Shown piece after piece: positions 7,144 to 13,284 of a stretch of 14,051 nucleotides of DNA. Position numbers and translations under genes: made by a program. This DNA is from an uncultured Paraburkholderia sp. (GTDB lineage: Bacteria; Pseudomonadota; Gammaproteobacteria; Burkholderiales; Burkholderiaceae). How positions within the stretch are numbered: position 1 is the first letter of the stretch; each line of letters opens with the position of its first letter. Location: NCBI GenBank assembly GCA_937917025.1, contig CALFSF010000598.1, positions 1 to 14,051 on the forward strand, read 5' to 3'. The notes beneath the pieces were generated by a model. It saw only the letters and a program-made list of their open reading frames with translations, did not search any database and was not told the origin of the DNA.

Positions 7144-7428
7144 CTAGCTTTGACCGACGAGTTCGCCCGGAGTCTCGATGTGCCAGGGCAGACCTGTCGC
7201 TGGATCAGCGCGGTGGGGAATGCCGGCGCGGACGAACTCTTCCAGTTGCAGCAACAGGCTGTCGATCGAGCAGAGTTGGGCTTTGGAAAGATGTTCGGTG
7301 TCGAGCAGCTGGTACAGACGCTTTCGCCAGTAGGCAGGGGGCAGAATGGGGCCGCCGAGGTCCCCATGCAACGATGGCCGCATCACGCGTGTGATATGCG
7401 CGATGTCCTGGTCGATCAAGGTCATCAT
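7144..7428 (-). CDS. Small hypothetical protein, 94 residues
   Basis: I cannot name the family, though the sequence looks like small proteins I recall from Burkholderia genomes. Two ATGs in tandem (7428 and 7425) follow a G-rich GGGGGC element, four and seven bases away; either could be used. The protein is soluble with no signal peptide or membrane helix. The N-terminal half contains DIAHITRVMRP and a glycine/proline segment GDLGGPILPPAYWRKRL. The second half is predicted helical (LSKAQLCSIDSLLLQLEEF). The short C-terminal tail (GLPWHIETPGELVGQS) may be a later extension. A plausible promoter lies upstream at 7493-7521, so it is likely its own transcription unit. A plus-strand frame over the same bases lacks a ribosome binding site. 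Confidence 0.6.
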   Translation of the reverse strand: MMTLIDQDIAHITRVMRPSLHGDLGGPILPPAYWRKRLYQLLDTEHLSKAQLCSIDSLLLQLEEFVRAGIPHRADPATGLPWHIETPGELVGQS

Positions 7429-7492
7429 GTTGCCCCCGTGACGCTTTCATTTATGTTGGTCGGTGACCTGTTTTGCTTTACGTCTGATGAAT

Positions 7493-7521
7493 ACTGTAGA
7501 TCGAATTTCGCATTCTGCCAA
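7493..7521 (-). promoter_or_regulatory. Candidate sigma-70 promoter for the 94-residue gene
   Basis: On the minus strand TTGGCA (7521-7516, five of six consensus bases) and TACAGT (7498-7493, four of six) are exactly 17 bases apart. The -10 is about 65 bases before the ATG at 7428. The surrounding stretch 7440-7545 is visibly richer in A and T than its flanks. Confidence 0.42.
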
Positions 7522-7544
7522 CTATCTCGATAAAACACAGTACG

Positions 7545-7631
7545 GGATCGCGCGAGAGGGTGCGCCGCATCATCAGCATGAGGAAGGCAAATGAACGTGA
7601 AAAAGCACGCTACGCCACCCGCCTTGACTGA
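7545..7631 (+). pseudogene. brnT: Remnant of a BrnT-type toxin gene (C-terminal codons only)
   Basis: In the frame that ends at TGA 7629-7631, the codons before and across the start of brnA read RIISMRKANEREKARY and end RLD. This matches the C-terminal helix of BrnT ribonuclease toxins, where an R-I-I-S-x-R-K-A motif is followed by an E-R-E-x-x-R-Y helix. The reading overlaps brnA by 41 bases, as expected for a brnT-brnA operon. Upstream the frame meets TAG at 7497-7499, and the peptide between (from 7500) does not look like BrnT. No ATG precedes the conserved part; the first in-frame candidates are GTG 7560 and ATG 7578. The N-terminal catalytic body, about two thirds of a roughly 90-residue protein, is therefore missing. 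This is recognised by eye from the family pattern, not by a search. Confidence 0.62.
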
Positions 7632-7869
7632 CCCGGACGACGCGCCGGACCTGACCGACGAATTTTTTCAGCAGGCAGATGAGTACTTCGGCGAGAAACA
7701 GATGCGCCGGGGTCGGCCGAACGGTAGCGACAAGACAGAGACAACTGTCCGGTTTGACAATGATGTTCCGGAGACTTTCAGGGCGACTGGTCCGTGCTGG
7801 CAGACTCGGCTCAACGCCGCTGTGCGCGACTGGCTCAAAATGCACGGGCCGGACGAGGTCGAGATCTGA
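7591..7869 (+). CDS. brnA: BrnA-family antitoxin (type II toxin-antitoxin)
   Basis: A 92-residue protein whose C-terminal half carries the BrnA pattern: TTVRFDNDVPETF (52-64), RATGPCWQTRLNAAVRDWL (65-83). This is a ribbon-helix-helix DNA-binding domain; the family dimerises, neutralises BrnT by direct binding and represses its own operon. The N-terminal half is acidic (DPDDAPDLTDEFF), then RRGRPNGS leads into the DNA-binding part, as in relatives. GAGGAAGG lies just upstream of the ATG at 7591, a strong ribosome binding site. The reading frame appears complete and shows no decay. Its toxin partner is reduced to a fragment overlapping its first codons, so this is an orphan antitoxin here. It may persist as a repressor or protect against BrnT encoded elsewhere; that is inference. 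Confidence 0.8.
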   Translation: MNVKKHATPPALTDPDDAPDLTDEFFQQADEYFGEKQMRRGRPNGSDKTETTVRFDNDVPETFRATGPCWQTRLNAAVRDWLKMHGPDEVEI

Positions 7870-8089
7870 CTGTGAGTCGCAGCAGACGCAAGACGCTGAA
7901 ATGCGGCATCACGACAGCCGTGGGTCAGGCAGAGGAAGACGCTCTGGCATCGTTGCCGTCGGCGCGTCGAAGCCGCTTGCCTTGGAACGGCGGGCGCATC
8001 CGCGCAGGCTTTTTGTATCTGCCATCGCGATGGTTAGCCAGGAAATTTTCGGAGAAGTAGAAATCCTGATCGGATAGAGATTCGCATCG

Positions 8090-9559
8090 TCACATCAGCA
8101 CGATATCGTACTGCTCCTGACTGAGATTCGACTCCACCTGCAACGACACGGGCTTGCCGATAAAATCAATCAGCATCGCCAGATGTTGCGACTCTTCTTC
8201 GAGAAAGAGATCGATCACCTGCTGCGAGGCGACCACGCGAAACTCGCGCGGATTGAACTGGCGCGATTCGCGCAGAATCTCGCGCAGCACGTCATAACAA
8301 ACCGTGCGCGGCGTCTTGACCTGGCCTTTGCCGAGACACACCGGGCACGGCTCGCACAGCACGTGAGCGAGCGATTCGCGCGTGCGCTTGCGTGTCATTT
8401 CCACGAGACCGAGCTGCGAAAAACCGTTCACGGTCACGCGCGTGCGATCGCGCGAAAGCGCCTTCTTCAGTTCGCCGAGCACCTGATCGCGATGCTCGAG
8501 ATTTTCCATGTCGATGAAGTCGATGATGATCACGCCGCCCAGGTTGCGCAAACGCAATTGCCGCGCGATCGTATGCGCCGCCTCGAGATTCGTCTTGAAG
8601 ATCGTATCGTCGAAGTTGCGCGCGCCGACATAGCCGCCCGTGTTCACGTCGATGGTCGTCATCGCCTCGGTCTGGTCGATCACCAGATAGCCGCCCGATT
8701 TCAGATCCACGCGCCGCGACAGCGCGCGCTGGATTTCCGTCTCGATGTTGTACAGATCGAAGAGCGGCCGCTCGCCAGTGTAGTGATGCAGCTTCGACGA
8801 CACCGCCGGCGTGAATTCCGCCGCGAACTCGGCGAGCATCTGGAACGTTTCGCGCGAATCGACCTGGATGCGCGAGGTCTCGTCGTTGACGAAGTCGCGC
8901 AGCACCCGTTGCGCAAGATTCAGGTCCTGATACAGCAGGCTCGTGGGCGGCATGCGCTGGCCTTGCGAGACGATCGTCGTCCACGTCTTGCGCAGGTACG
9001 CGACGTCGGCGGCGAGCTCTTCGCTGGTCGCATCCTCGGCGATGGTGCGCACGATGTAGCCGCCTTTCTCGTCGGCCGGCAGCACGGCGGTGAGCCGCGC
9101 GCGGATCGCCTCGCGCTCGGCTTCGCTCTCGATTTTCTGCGAGATGCCGATGTGCGGTTCCTGCGGCAGATAGACGAGCGTGCGGCCCGCGATGCTGACC
9201 TGCGTCGAAAGCCGCGCGCCCTTCGTGCCGATCGGATCCTTCACGACCTGCACCATCAGCGACTGGCCTTCGAACACGATCTTCTCGATCGGTTGATGCG
9301 TCGCCGGATGCTGCGGTTCGCCCGCAAGACGCGGATGCCAGATATCGGCCACGTGAAGAAACGCCGCGCGTTCGAGCCCGATATCGATGAATGCGGATTG
9401 CATGCCCGGCAGCACGCGGACGACCTTGCCGAGATACACGTTGCCGACGCGGCCACGCGAGAGCGTGCGCTCGACATGAAGCTCCTGCACAGCGCCTTGC
9501 TGGACGAGCGCGACGCGCGTTTCCTGGGGCGTGACGTTGATCAGGATTTCTTCATTCAT
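8090..9559 (-). CDS. rng: Ribonuclease G
   Basis: Endoribonuclease of the RNase E/G family that matures the 5' end of 16S rRNA and cleaves some mRNAs in single-stranded AU-rich regions with 5'-monophosphate preference. The 489 residues equal the usual length. An S1-like RNA-binding region occupies about 35-125 (GRVGNVYLGKVVRVLPGMQSAF). The catalytic DNase I-like part holds the two magnesium-binding aspartates, D304 in TTIDVNTGGY and D347 in IIIDFIDM. The zinc-link cysteines are in CEPCPVC (402-408). The RNase E C-terminal scaffold is absent, which separates it from rne. It begins nine bases after the maf stop, an order (maf-rng) also seen in enterobacteria, and is probably the last gene of the run. 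The ATG at 9559 lacks a strong Shine-Dalgarno. Confidence 0.96.
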   Translation of the reverse strand: MNEEILINVTPQETRVALVQQGAVQELHVERTLSRGRVGNVYLGKVVRVLPGMQSAFIDIGLERAAFLHVADIWHPRLAGEPQHPATHQPIEKIVFEGQSLMVQVVKDPIGTKGARLSTQVSIAGRTLVYLPQEPHIGISQKIESEAEREAIRARLTAVLPADEKGGYIVRTIAEDATSEELAADVAYLRKTWTTIVSQGQRMPPTSLLYQDLNLAQRVLRDFVNDETSRIQVDSRETFQMLAEFAAEFTPAVSSKLHHYTGERPLFDLYNIETEIQRALSRRVDLKSGGYLVIDQTEAMTTIDVNTGGYVGARNFDDTIFKTNLEAAHTIARQLRLRNLGGVIIIDFIDMENLEHRDQVLGELKKALSRDRTRVTVNGFSQLGLVEMTRKRTRESLAHVLCEPCPVCLGKGQVKTPRTVCYDVLREILRESRQFNPREFRVVASQQVIDLFLEEESQHLAMLIDFIGKPVSLQVESNLSQEQYDIVLM

Positions 9560-9568
9560 GGTCTTGTT

Positions 9569-10198
9569 CTAGAAGTCGATGCGCGCTGCGCGCAGGAGCG
9601 CAGCGGTTTCAAAAAGCGGCAAACCCATGATACCTGAATAGGACCCGTCGATATGCTCGATAAACTCCGCCGCGCGGCCCTGCACGCCGTAGGCGCCAGC
9701 CTTGCCGAGCGGCTCGCCGGTGGCGACGTAGCGGCGCAGTACATCGGCCCCGACCGCCGCGAAGCGCACGGGTGAAGGCGACAGCACGGCGGGTAGCGGC
9801 GTGCCGTCCGCGGCCACCACGGCGACGGCCGTCAGCACTTCGTGATCGCGTCCGGCAAGACGCGTGAGCATCGCAACGGCGTCGTCGGCGCCGGCGGGCT
9901 TGCCGAGGATCGCGTCGTCGATGGTGACGGTTGTGTCCGCAACCAGAATCGGCGCGCCCGCATGGCCGCCCGCGACGAGCCGTGCGCGCGCCGCCTGCGC
10001 CTTGGCGACGCACACGCGCATCACGTAATGATGCGCGCGCTCGCCGGGCAGTTCGGCCTCGAGCGCTTCGGCGTCTTCATCGGGGCGGGGCAGCAGCAGT
10101 TCGAAGCGCACGCCGAGTTGCTGGAGCAACTCCTGGCGGCGCGGACTTTGCGAAGCGAGATAAACAAACGGATAAGACGCAGCGGACGACGATGTCAT
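9569..10198 (-). CDS. maf: Maf-like nucleoside triphosphate pyrophosphatase
   Basis: Cytoplasmic house-cleaning enzyme that hydrolyses dTTP, UTP or modified nucleotides to monophosphate and pyrophosphate; overproduction of Maf proteins inhibits septation. From the ATG at 10198 it has 209 residues. ASQSPRRQELL (15-25) is the Maf signature phosphate loop. ADTTV (88-92) supplies the catalytic aspartate region. LGKP (98-101), KAGAYGVQG (166-174) and GSYSGIMGLPL (185-195) complete the conserved set. The GSYSGIMGLPL form suits the YhdE (dTTP/UTP) type rather than YceF; this is inference. A TTG at 10219 would add seven residues, but neither start has a strong ribosome binding site. It lies 108 bases after rlmH and nine bases before rng. 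Confidence 0.93.
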   Translation of the reverse strand: MTSSSAASYPFVYLASQSPRRQELLQQLGVRFELLLPRPDEDAEALEAELPGERAHHYVMRVCVAKAQAARARLVAGGHAGAPILVADTTVTIDDAILGKPAGADDAVAMLTRLAGRDHEVLTAVAVVAADGTPLPAVLSPSPVRFAAVGADVLRRYVATGEPLGKAGAYGVQGRAAEFIEHIDGSYSGIMGLPLFETAALLRAARIDF

Positions 10199-10306
10199 GA
10201 ACGGATCTCGTGAAGGCAAATCGCTTGTGGCGCGCCCGGGCGACTGAAGCGAAGCGAGATCGTCACACTGTGGGATGGGGATCGCCGGCTGTCGGTCGCC
10301 CGGCGC

Positions 10307-10777
10307 TCACGCGCGGTGGTAGGGGTGATTCTGCGTGATGGTCCACGCGCGGTAAAGCTGTTCGGCGAGCAGCACGCGAACCATCGCATGCGGCAGCGTG
10401 AGGCTCGAAACGCGCAGCATGATGTCGGCGCGCGCCTTCAGATCCGGATCGAGCCCGTCCGCGCCGCCGATCAGAAACGCGACGTCGCGCCCATCCTGCT
10501 GCCAGCCGGGCAGGGCGCCCGCCAGCTGCATCGTGGTCCAGTCGCGGCCGCGTTCGTCGAGCGCGACGATGCGCGCGTTCTTCGGCAACGCGGCTTCGAT
10601 TCTCGCCCGCTCGGCGGCCATCACGCTCCCGGCCGGACGGCCAGACGAGCGCTGCTCCGGCTTGATCTCGCGTAACTCGATGCGCAGCTCGGGCGGCATG
10701 CGCTTCGTGTACTCGTCGAAGCCGGTCGCGATCCAGTCGGGCATCTTGTGGCCGACAGCGAGGATATGCAGCTTCAC
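10307..10777 (-). CDS. rlmH: 23S rRNA (pseudouridine-1915-N3)-methyltransferase RlmH
   Basis: SPOUT-class methyltransferase that modifies pseudouridine 1915 in helix 69 of 23S rRNA on the assembled 70S ribosome, using S-adenosylmethionine. The 156 residues match the family length. The start is GTG at 10777, supported by AGGAG six bases upstream (10788-10784). The knotted SAM pocket includes FLIGGADGL (101-109). The conserved C-terminal part is LTLPHAMVRVLLAEQLYRAW (126-145), ending in HPYHR (151-155). It follows rsfS by 19 bases; rsfS and rlmH are neighbours in many bacteria and both act on the large subunit. Confidence 0.97.
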   Translation of the reverse strand: MKLHILAVGHKMPDWIATGFDEYTKRMPPELRIELREIKPEQRSSGRPAGSVMAAERARIEAALPKNARIVALDERGRDWTTMQLAGALPGWQQDGRDVAFLIGGADGLDPDLKARADIMLRVSSLTLPHAMVRVLLAEQLYRAWTITQNHPYHRA

Positions 10778-10796
10778 CGCAGGCTCCTGCCAGCGT

Positions 10797-11249
10797 TCAG
10801 CGACGGCGTGCCGGGGCCTTGCGTGCGGGCTTTGCCGCCGGCGCTTCGTCTTCTTCCTCGTCGTCGAGCGGTTCGCTTGCGCTCGCGCCGCCGAACGGAT
10901 TCGGCGTCGACAGCTTGATGCGCACCGGCTTGTCGCCCCAGATTTCCTCGAGGTTGTAGTACTGGCGCAGCGCCGGTTGCAGGATGTGCACGACCGCGTC
11001 GCCGCAATCGACCAGCACCCATTCGCCGATGTCCTCGCCCTCGGTGCTGATCACGTCGCCGCCGTTTTCCTTGACTTTCTCACGCACGTTGGAGGCGAGC
11101 GATTTGGTCTGCCGGTTCGACGTGCCGCTCGCGACGATCACGCGGTCGAACAGCGAGGTCAGATGGGTGGTGTTGAACACCTTGATGTCTTGCGCTTTCA
11201 CGTCTTCGAGGGCGTCGACGATCACGCGTTGCAGTTTGCGAATATCCAT
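10797..11249 (-). CDS. rsfS: Ribosomal silencing factor RsfS (Iojap/DUF143 family)
   Basis: Binds ribosomal protein L14 and blocks joining of the subunits when nutrients are short. The core (about 1-115) holds the Iojap pattern: FNTTHLTSLFDRVIVASGTS (25-44), SNRQTKSLASNV (44-55), GEDIGEWVLVDCGDAVVHIL (71-90) and the YYNLEEIWGD segment (97-106). The protein is 150 residues, longer than the usual core of about 105-120. It carries a tail with an acidic run (DDEEEDE, 129-135) followed by a basic, proline- and alanine-rich end. Such tails occur in Burkholderia relatives as I recall, with no known role. It starts three bases after the nadD stop, so the two are almost certainly translated from one message. 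Confidence 0.96.
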   Translation of the reverse strand: MDIRKLQRVIVDALEDVKAQDIKVFNTTHLTSLFDRVIVASGTSNRQTKSLASNVREKVKENGGDVISTEGEDIGEWVLVDCGDAVVHILQPALRQYYNLEEIWGDKPVRIKLSTPNPFGGASASEPLDDEEEDEAPAAKPARKAPARRR

Positions 11250-11252
11250 GTT

Positions 11253-11960
11253 TTACCGATGGTACAGATGATGTTGAAGAATATAGTCCCACACGGCCTC
11301 AGGGACATGGCTCACGGCGATGTCCTGGGTGTTGCCGCCCGCGTGGTGCTGGAGCCGCTCGCGCAGGTGCGAGCGGATGTCGGTGGCCGAAACGTCGAAC
11401 GCAAGCGTCGTATCGATCAGCAGATGGCCGCAGGGGGTGCCCTGCAAAACTTCCGCGCTGGCCTTGCGCGCGGCGATCTCGTCGGCCACCACTGGCGGGA
11501 TCGTCGTCAATTCAAAACCGGGCCGCGTCGCCGCGCAGATGTGCGCGTAGTCGAAGAGCCGTTTCCAGTCGCGCCACGTGTCGAGGTGAACGAGCTGGTC
11601 GGCGCCAAGCAGCAGCGACAGCGACACGTTCGCGCCTTCCCGCTCGCGCCAGCGTTGCAGCGTGTCGACCGTGTAGGTCGGGCCCGCGTGCTCGATCTCG
11701 TCGGTCGCGACGCTCACCCGCACGCCGGGCAGCGCGAGCGAGCGGGCCGCCGCGCGCGTCATCGCAAGCCGGTGTTTCGCCGCCGACACACCCGCTTTCT
11801 GCCACGGCTGCCCGGCGGGCAGCAGCACGAGGTCCGTGAGGCGCAGCACCTCGGCGAAACGCCGCGCGAGCGCGAGGTGGCCGTCGTGGATCGGATCGAA
11901 GGTGCCGCCGAGCAGACCGATCCGGCGAGGCAGCGCGACAGGATGAGCGTTCGGATTCAG
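11253..11960 (-). CDS. nadD: Nicotinate-nucleotide adenylyltransferase (CTG start proposed)
   Basis: Adenylates nicotinate mononucleotide to deamido-NAD, the step before NAD synthetase. The nucleotidyltransferase motif GGTFDPIHDGHL lies at residues 18-29 of the proposed protein, with the H-x-G-H catalytic pair. LLLGADQLVHLDTWRDW is the typical middle segment. FDVSATDIRSHL near the end is the I-S-x-T-x-I-R motif. In-frame ATG, GTG and TTG codons are absent between that motif and the end of hemF; the first such codon is a GTG at 11849, too late because it would delete the catalytic motif. A CTG at 11960 sits seven bases after AGGA of a GAAAGGA element and gives 235 residues, a normal length. 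I therefore propose CTG initiation. It follows hemF by 55 bases and ends three bases before rsfS. Confidence 0.93.
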   Translation of the reverse strand: MNPNAHPVALPRRIGLLGGTFDPIHDGHLALARRFAEVLRLTDLVLLPAGQPWQKAGVSAAKHRLAMTRAAARSLALPGVRVSVATDEIEHAGPTYTVDTLQRWREREGANVSLSLLLGADQLVHLDTWRDWKRLFDYAHICAATRPGFELTTIPPVVADEIAARKASAEVLQGTPCGHLLIDTTLAFDVSATDIRSHLRERLQHHAGGNTQDIAVSHVPEAVWDYILQHHLYHR

Positions 11961-11967
11961 GTGCGGG

Positions 11968-11974
11968 TCCTTTC
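11968..11974 (-). promoter_or_regulatory. Ribosome binding site deciding the nadD CTG start
   Basis: On the minus strand GAAAGGA (11974-11968) ends seven bases before the CTG at 11960-11958. Spacing and sequence are near ideal, and no canonical start codon lies downstream ahead of the catalytic motif. Confidence 0.6.
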
Positions 11975-11997
11975 GTGACGATGCGTTCAGGCGGGAG

Positions 11998-12015
11998 GGC
12001 GGGCGCGGGCCCGCC
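11998..12015 (-). other. GC hairpin directly after the hemF stop codon
   Basis: GGCGGGC and GCCCGCC form a 7-base-pair GC stem with a 4-base loop, starting right after the TGA of hemF. No T-run follows, so it is not a standard intrinsic terminator. It lies 24 bases before the nadD ribosome binding site and could partly stop transcription or protect the 3' end of a processed message. Confidence 0.4.
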
Positions 12016-12939
12016 TCAAACCCACTCGCGCGGCACGAGAAAATCGGAATACAGGCGCGCTTCCGGCGTGCCGGGTTCGGGCTGCCAGTTATAGCGCCAG
12101 TTCACCACGGGCGGCATCGACATCAGGATGGATTCGGTGCGTCCGCCGCTTTGCAGCCCAAACAGTGTGCCACGGTCGAAGACCAGATTGAATTCGACGT
12201 AACGGCCACGTCGATATGCCTGGAAATCGCGCTCGGCCTGGCCATACGGTTCTCCGCGGCGTTTTTCGATGATCGGCAGATACGCGTTCAGGAACGCATC
12301 GCCGACGCTTTTCACCATCTCGAACGAACGCTCGAAGCCCGGTTCGGCGAAATCGTCGAAGAAAATTCCGCCAATGCCGCGCGGCTCGTTGCGATGCTTG
12401 AGGAAGAAATACTCATCGCACCATTGCTTGAAGCGCGGGTACAGGTCCGCGCCGTAAGGCTGGAGCGAATCGCGGCAGACCCCATGAAAGTGCCGCGCGT
12501 CTTCCTCGTAACCGTAGTAGGGCGTCAGATCCATGCCGCCGCCGAACCAGAACACGGGCGCCTCGCCCGCCTTCGTCGCGATCAGCATACGCACATTCAT
12601 GTGGACTGTCGGGCAATACGGATTGTGCGGATGCAGCACGAGCGACACGCCCATCGCTTCAAAACCGCGTCCGGCAAGCTGCGGGCGCGCCGCGCTGGCC
12701 GAGGCCGGCAGCGCGTCGCCCGCGACGTCGGAAAAGCCGATGCCCGCGCGCTCGAAGAAGTTGCCGCCTTCGAGAATGCGTGTGACGCCGCCGCCGCGCA
12801 GCTTTTCGCCGGGCGCGCGCTGCCACGCGTCGGTCGCGAAGGGCTGGCCGTCGAAGGCGCCGAGGGTATCGGCGATGCGCGTCTGCAGGTTTTCGAGCCA
12901 CACGCGCACGGCCTGTACGTCACAGGTTGAATCGGTCAT
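12016..12939 (-). CDS. hemF: Coproporphyrinogen III oxidase, oxygen-dependent
   Basis: Decarboxylates two propionates of coproporphyrinogen III to give protoporphyrinogen IX, using oxygen, in haem synthesis; cytoplasmic homodimer. The 307 residues match the family. Conserved blocks are LHPHNPYCPTVHMN (102-115), WFGGGMDLTPYYGYEEDARHFH (in 131-152), GGIFFDDF (190-197) and the signature RGRYVEFNLVFDRGTLFGLQ (244-263), followed by SGGRTESILMSMPP. The conserved histidines (103, 113, 150 and 181) are all present. The ATG at 12939 has no strong ribosome binding site, but an earlier in-frame start would lack conserved sequence. A 345-base gap separates it from purD, and nadD follows 55 bases downstream. 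Use of oxygen implies an aerobic lifestyle, though HemN could be encoded elsewhere. Confidence 0.97.
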   Translation of the reverse strand: MTDSTCDVQAVRVWLENLQTRIADTLGAFDGQPFATDAWQRAPGEKLRGGGVTRILEGGNFFERAGIGFSDVAGDALPASASAARPQLAGRGFEAMGVSLVLHPHNPYCPTVHMNVRMLIATKAGEAPVFWFGGGMDLTPYYGYEEDARHFHGVCRDSLQPYGADLYPRFKQWCDEYFFLKHRNEPRGIGGIFFDDFAEPGFERSFEMVKSVGDAFLNAYLPIIEKRRGEPYGQAERDFQAYRRGRYVEFNLVFDRGTLFGLQSGGRTESILMSMPPVVNWRYNWQPEPGTPEARLYSDFLVPREWV

Positions 12940-13284
12940 GGATGCTGGTCGGCGGCCGGATCGTCAGGCCGCGGGTTCGTGAGTGGGCGGTGACGAGACG
13001 GGCCGGGGCGCCCGCAACGTTATCCGCAAAACAGCCTGAAAAAGCGCCTGAAACCGGGCCCGGCAAAGGGCCCGTCAATGTGTCTGGCGAGTCGGGCAGG
13101 CCTCGCCCCGGGCGGGACACCCGCTATGAAACCAGACCTGAAACCGGCCCGATCCGCTCATGCAAGTGGCAACCGGGGTGGCCTTGCGACGGTTCGCCCG
13201 GCGCGCTTCCGGTCACGCCGCCACGCTGCGGGACATCCCGAAGTGTAGCGTTCCCCGTGAAGCGCGCCATGCTGCGGTGCGGCT
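12940..13284. other. Non-coding gap between purD and hemF
   Basis: 345 bases without a supported gene. Plus- and minus-strand frames here (for example 12927-13301 and 13120-12920) have no ribosome binding site and low-complexity arginine/proline/glycine content. A GC hairpin lies at 13055-13074. The string CCTGAAACCGG occurs twice (near 13047 and 13137), perhaps by chance. I see no convincing -35/-10 pair for hemF, although a promoter would be expected if purD is transcribed separately. Confidence 0.6.
13055..13074 (-). terminator. Possible weak terminator after purD
   Basis: CGGGCCC and GGGCCCG form a perfect 7-base-pair stem with a 6-base loop. Read in the purD direction it is followed by GGTTTC and, further on, by T-rich strings (CTTTTTC and GTTTTG within about 35 bases), not by an immediate T-run. 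It is about 210 bases after the purD stop. It may contribute to termination or attenuation between purD and hemF. Confidence 0.27.

Noticed and set aside
7078..7533. 151-codon plus-strand frame opposite the 94-residue gene
   Set aside because: No ribosome binding site and no domain. A short string (LFCFTS) faintly recalls the BrnT core strand, but the neighbouring residues do not fit, so I did not count it as toxin remnant.
7870..8089. Possible coding in the gap between brnA and rng (frames ending at 8060 and 8077)
   Set aside because: Both frames start inside brnA, lack their own ribosome binding site and resemble no family I know. I see no RNA gene or clear terminator here.
8183..9637. 484-codon open frame on the plus strand opposite rng
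   Set aside because: Arginine/histidine/aspartate-rich shadow of a GC-rich gene; the minus strand encodes a complete ribonuclease G with all catalytic residues.
10398..11978. 526-codon open frame on the plus strand
   Set aside because: It runs antisense through rlmH, rsfS and nadD, three recognised genes, and has typical high-GC antisense composition.
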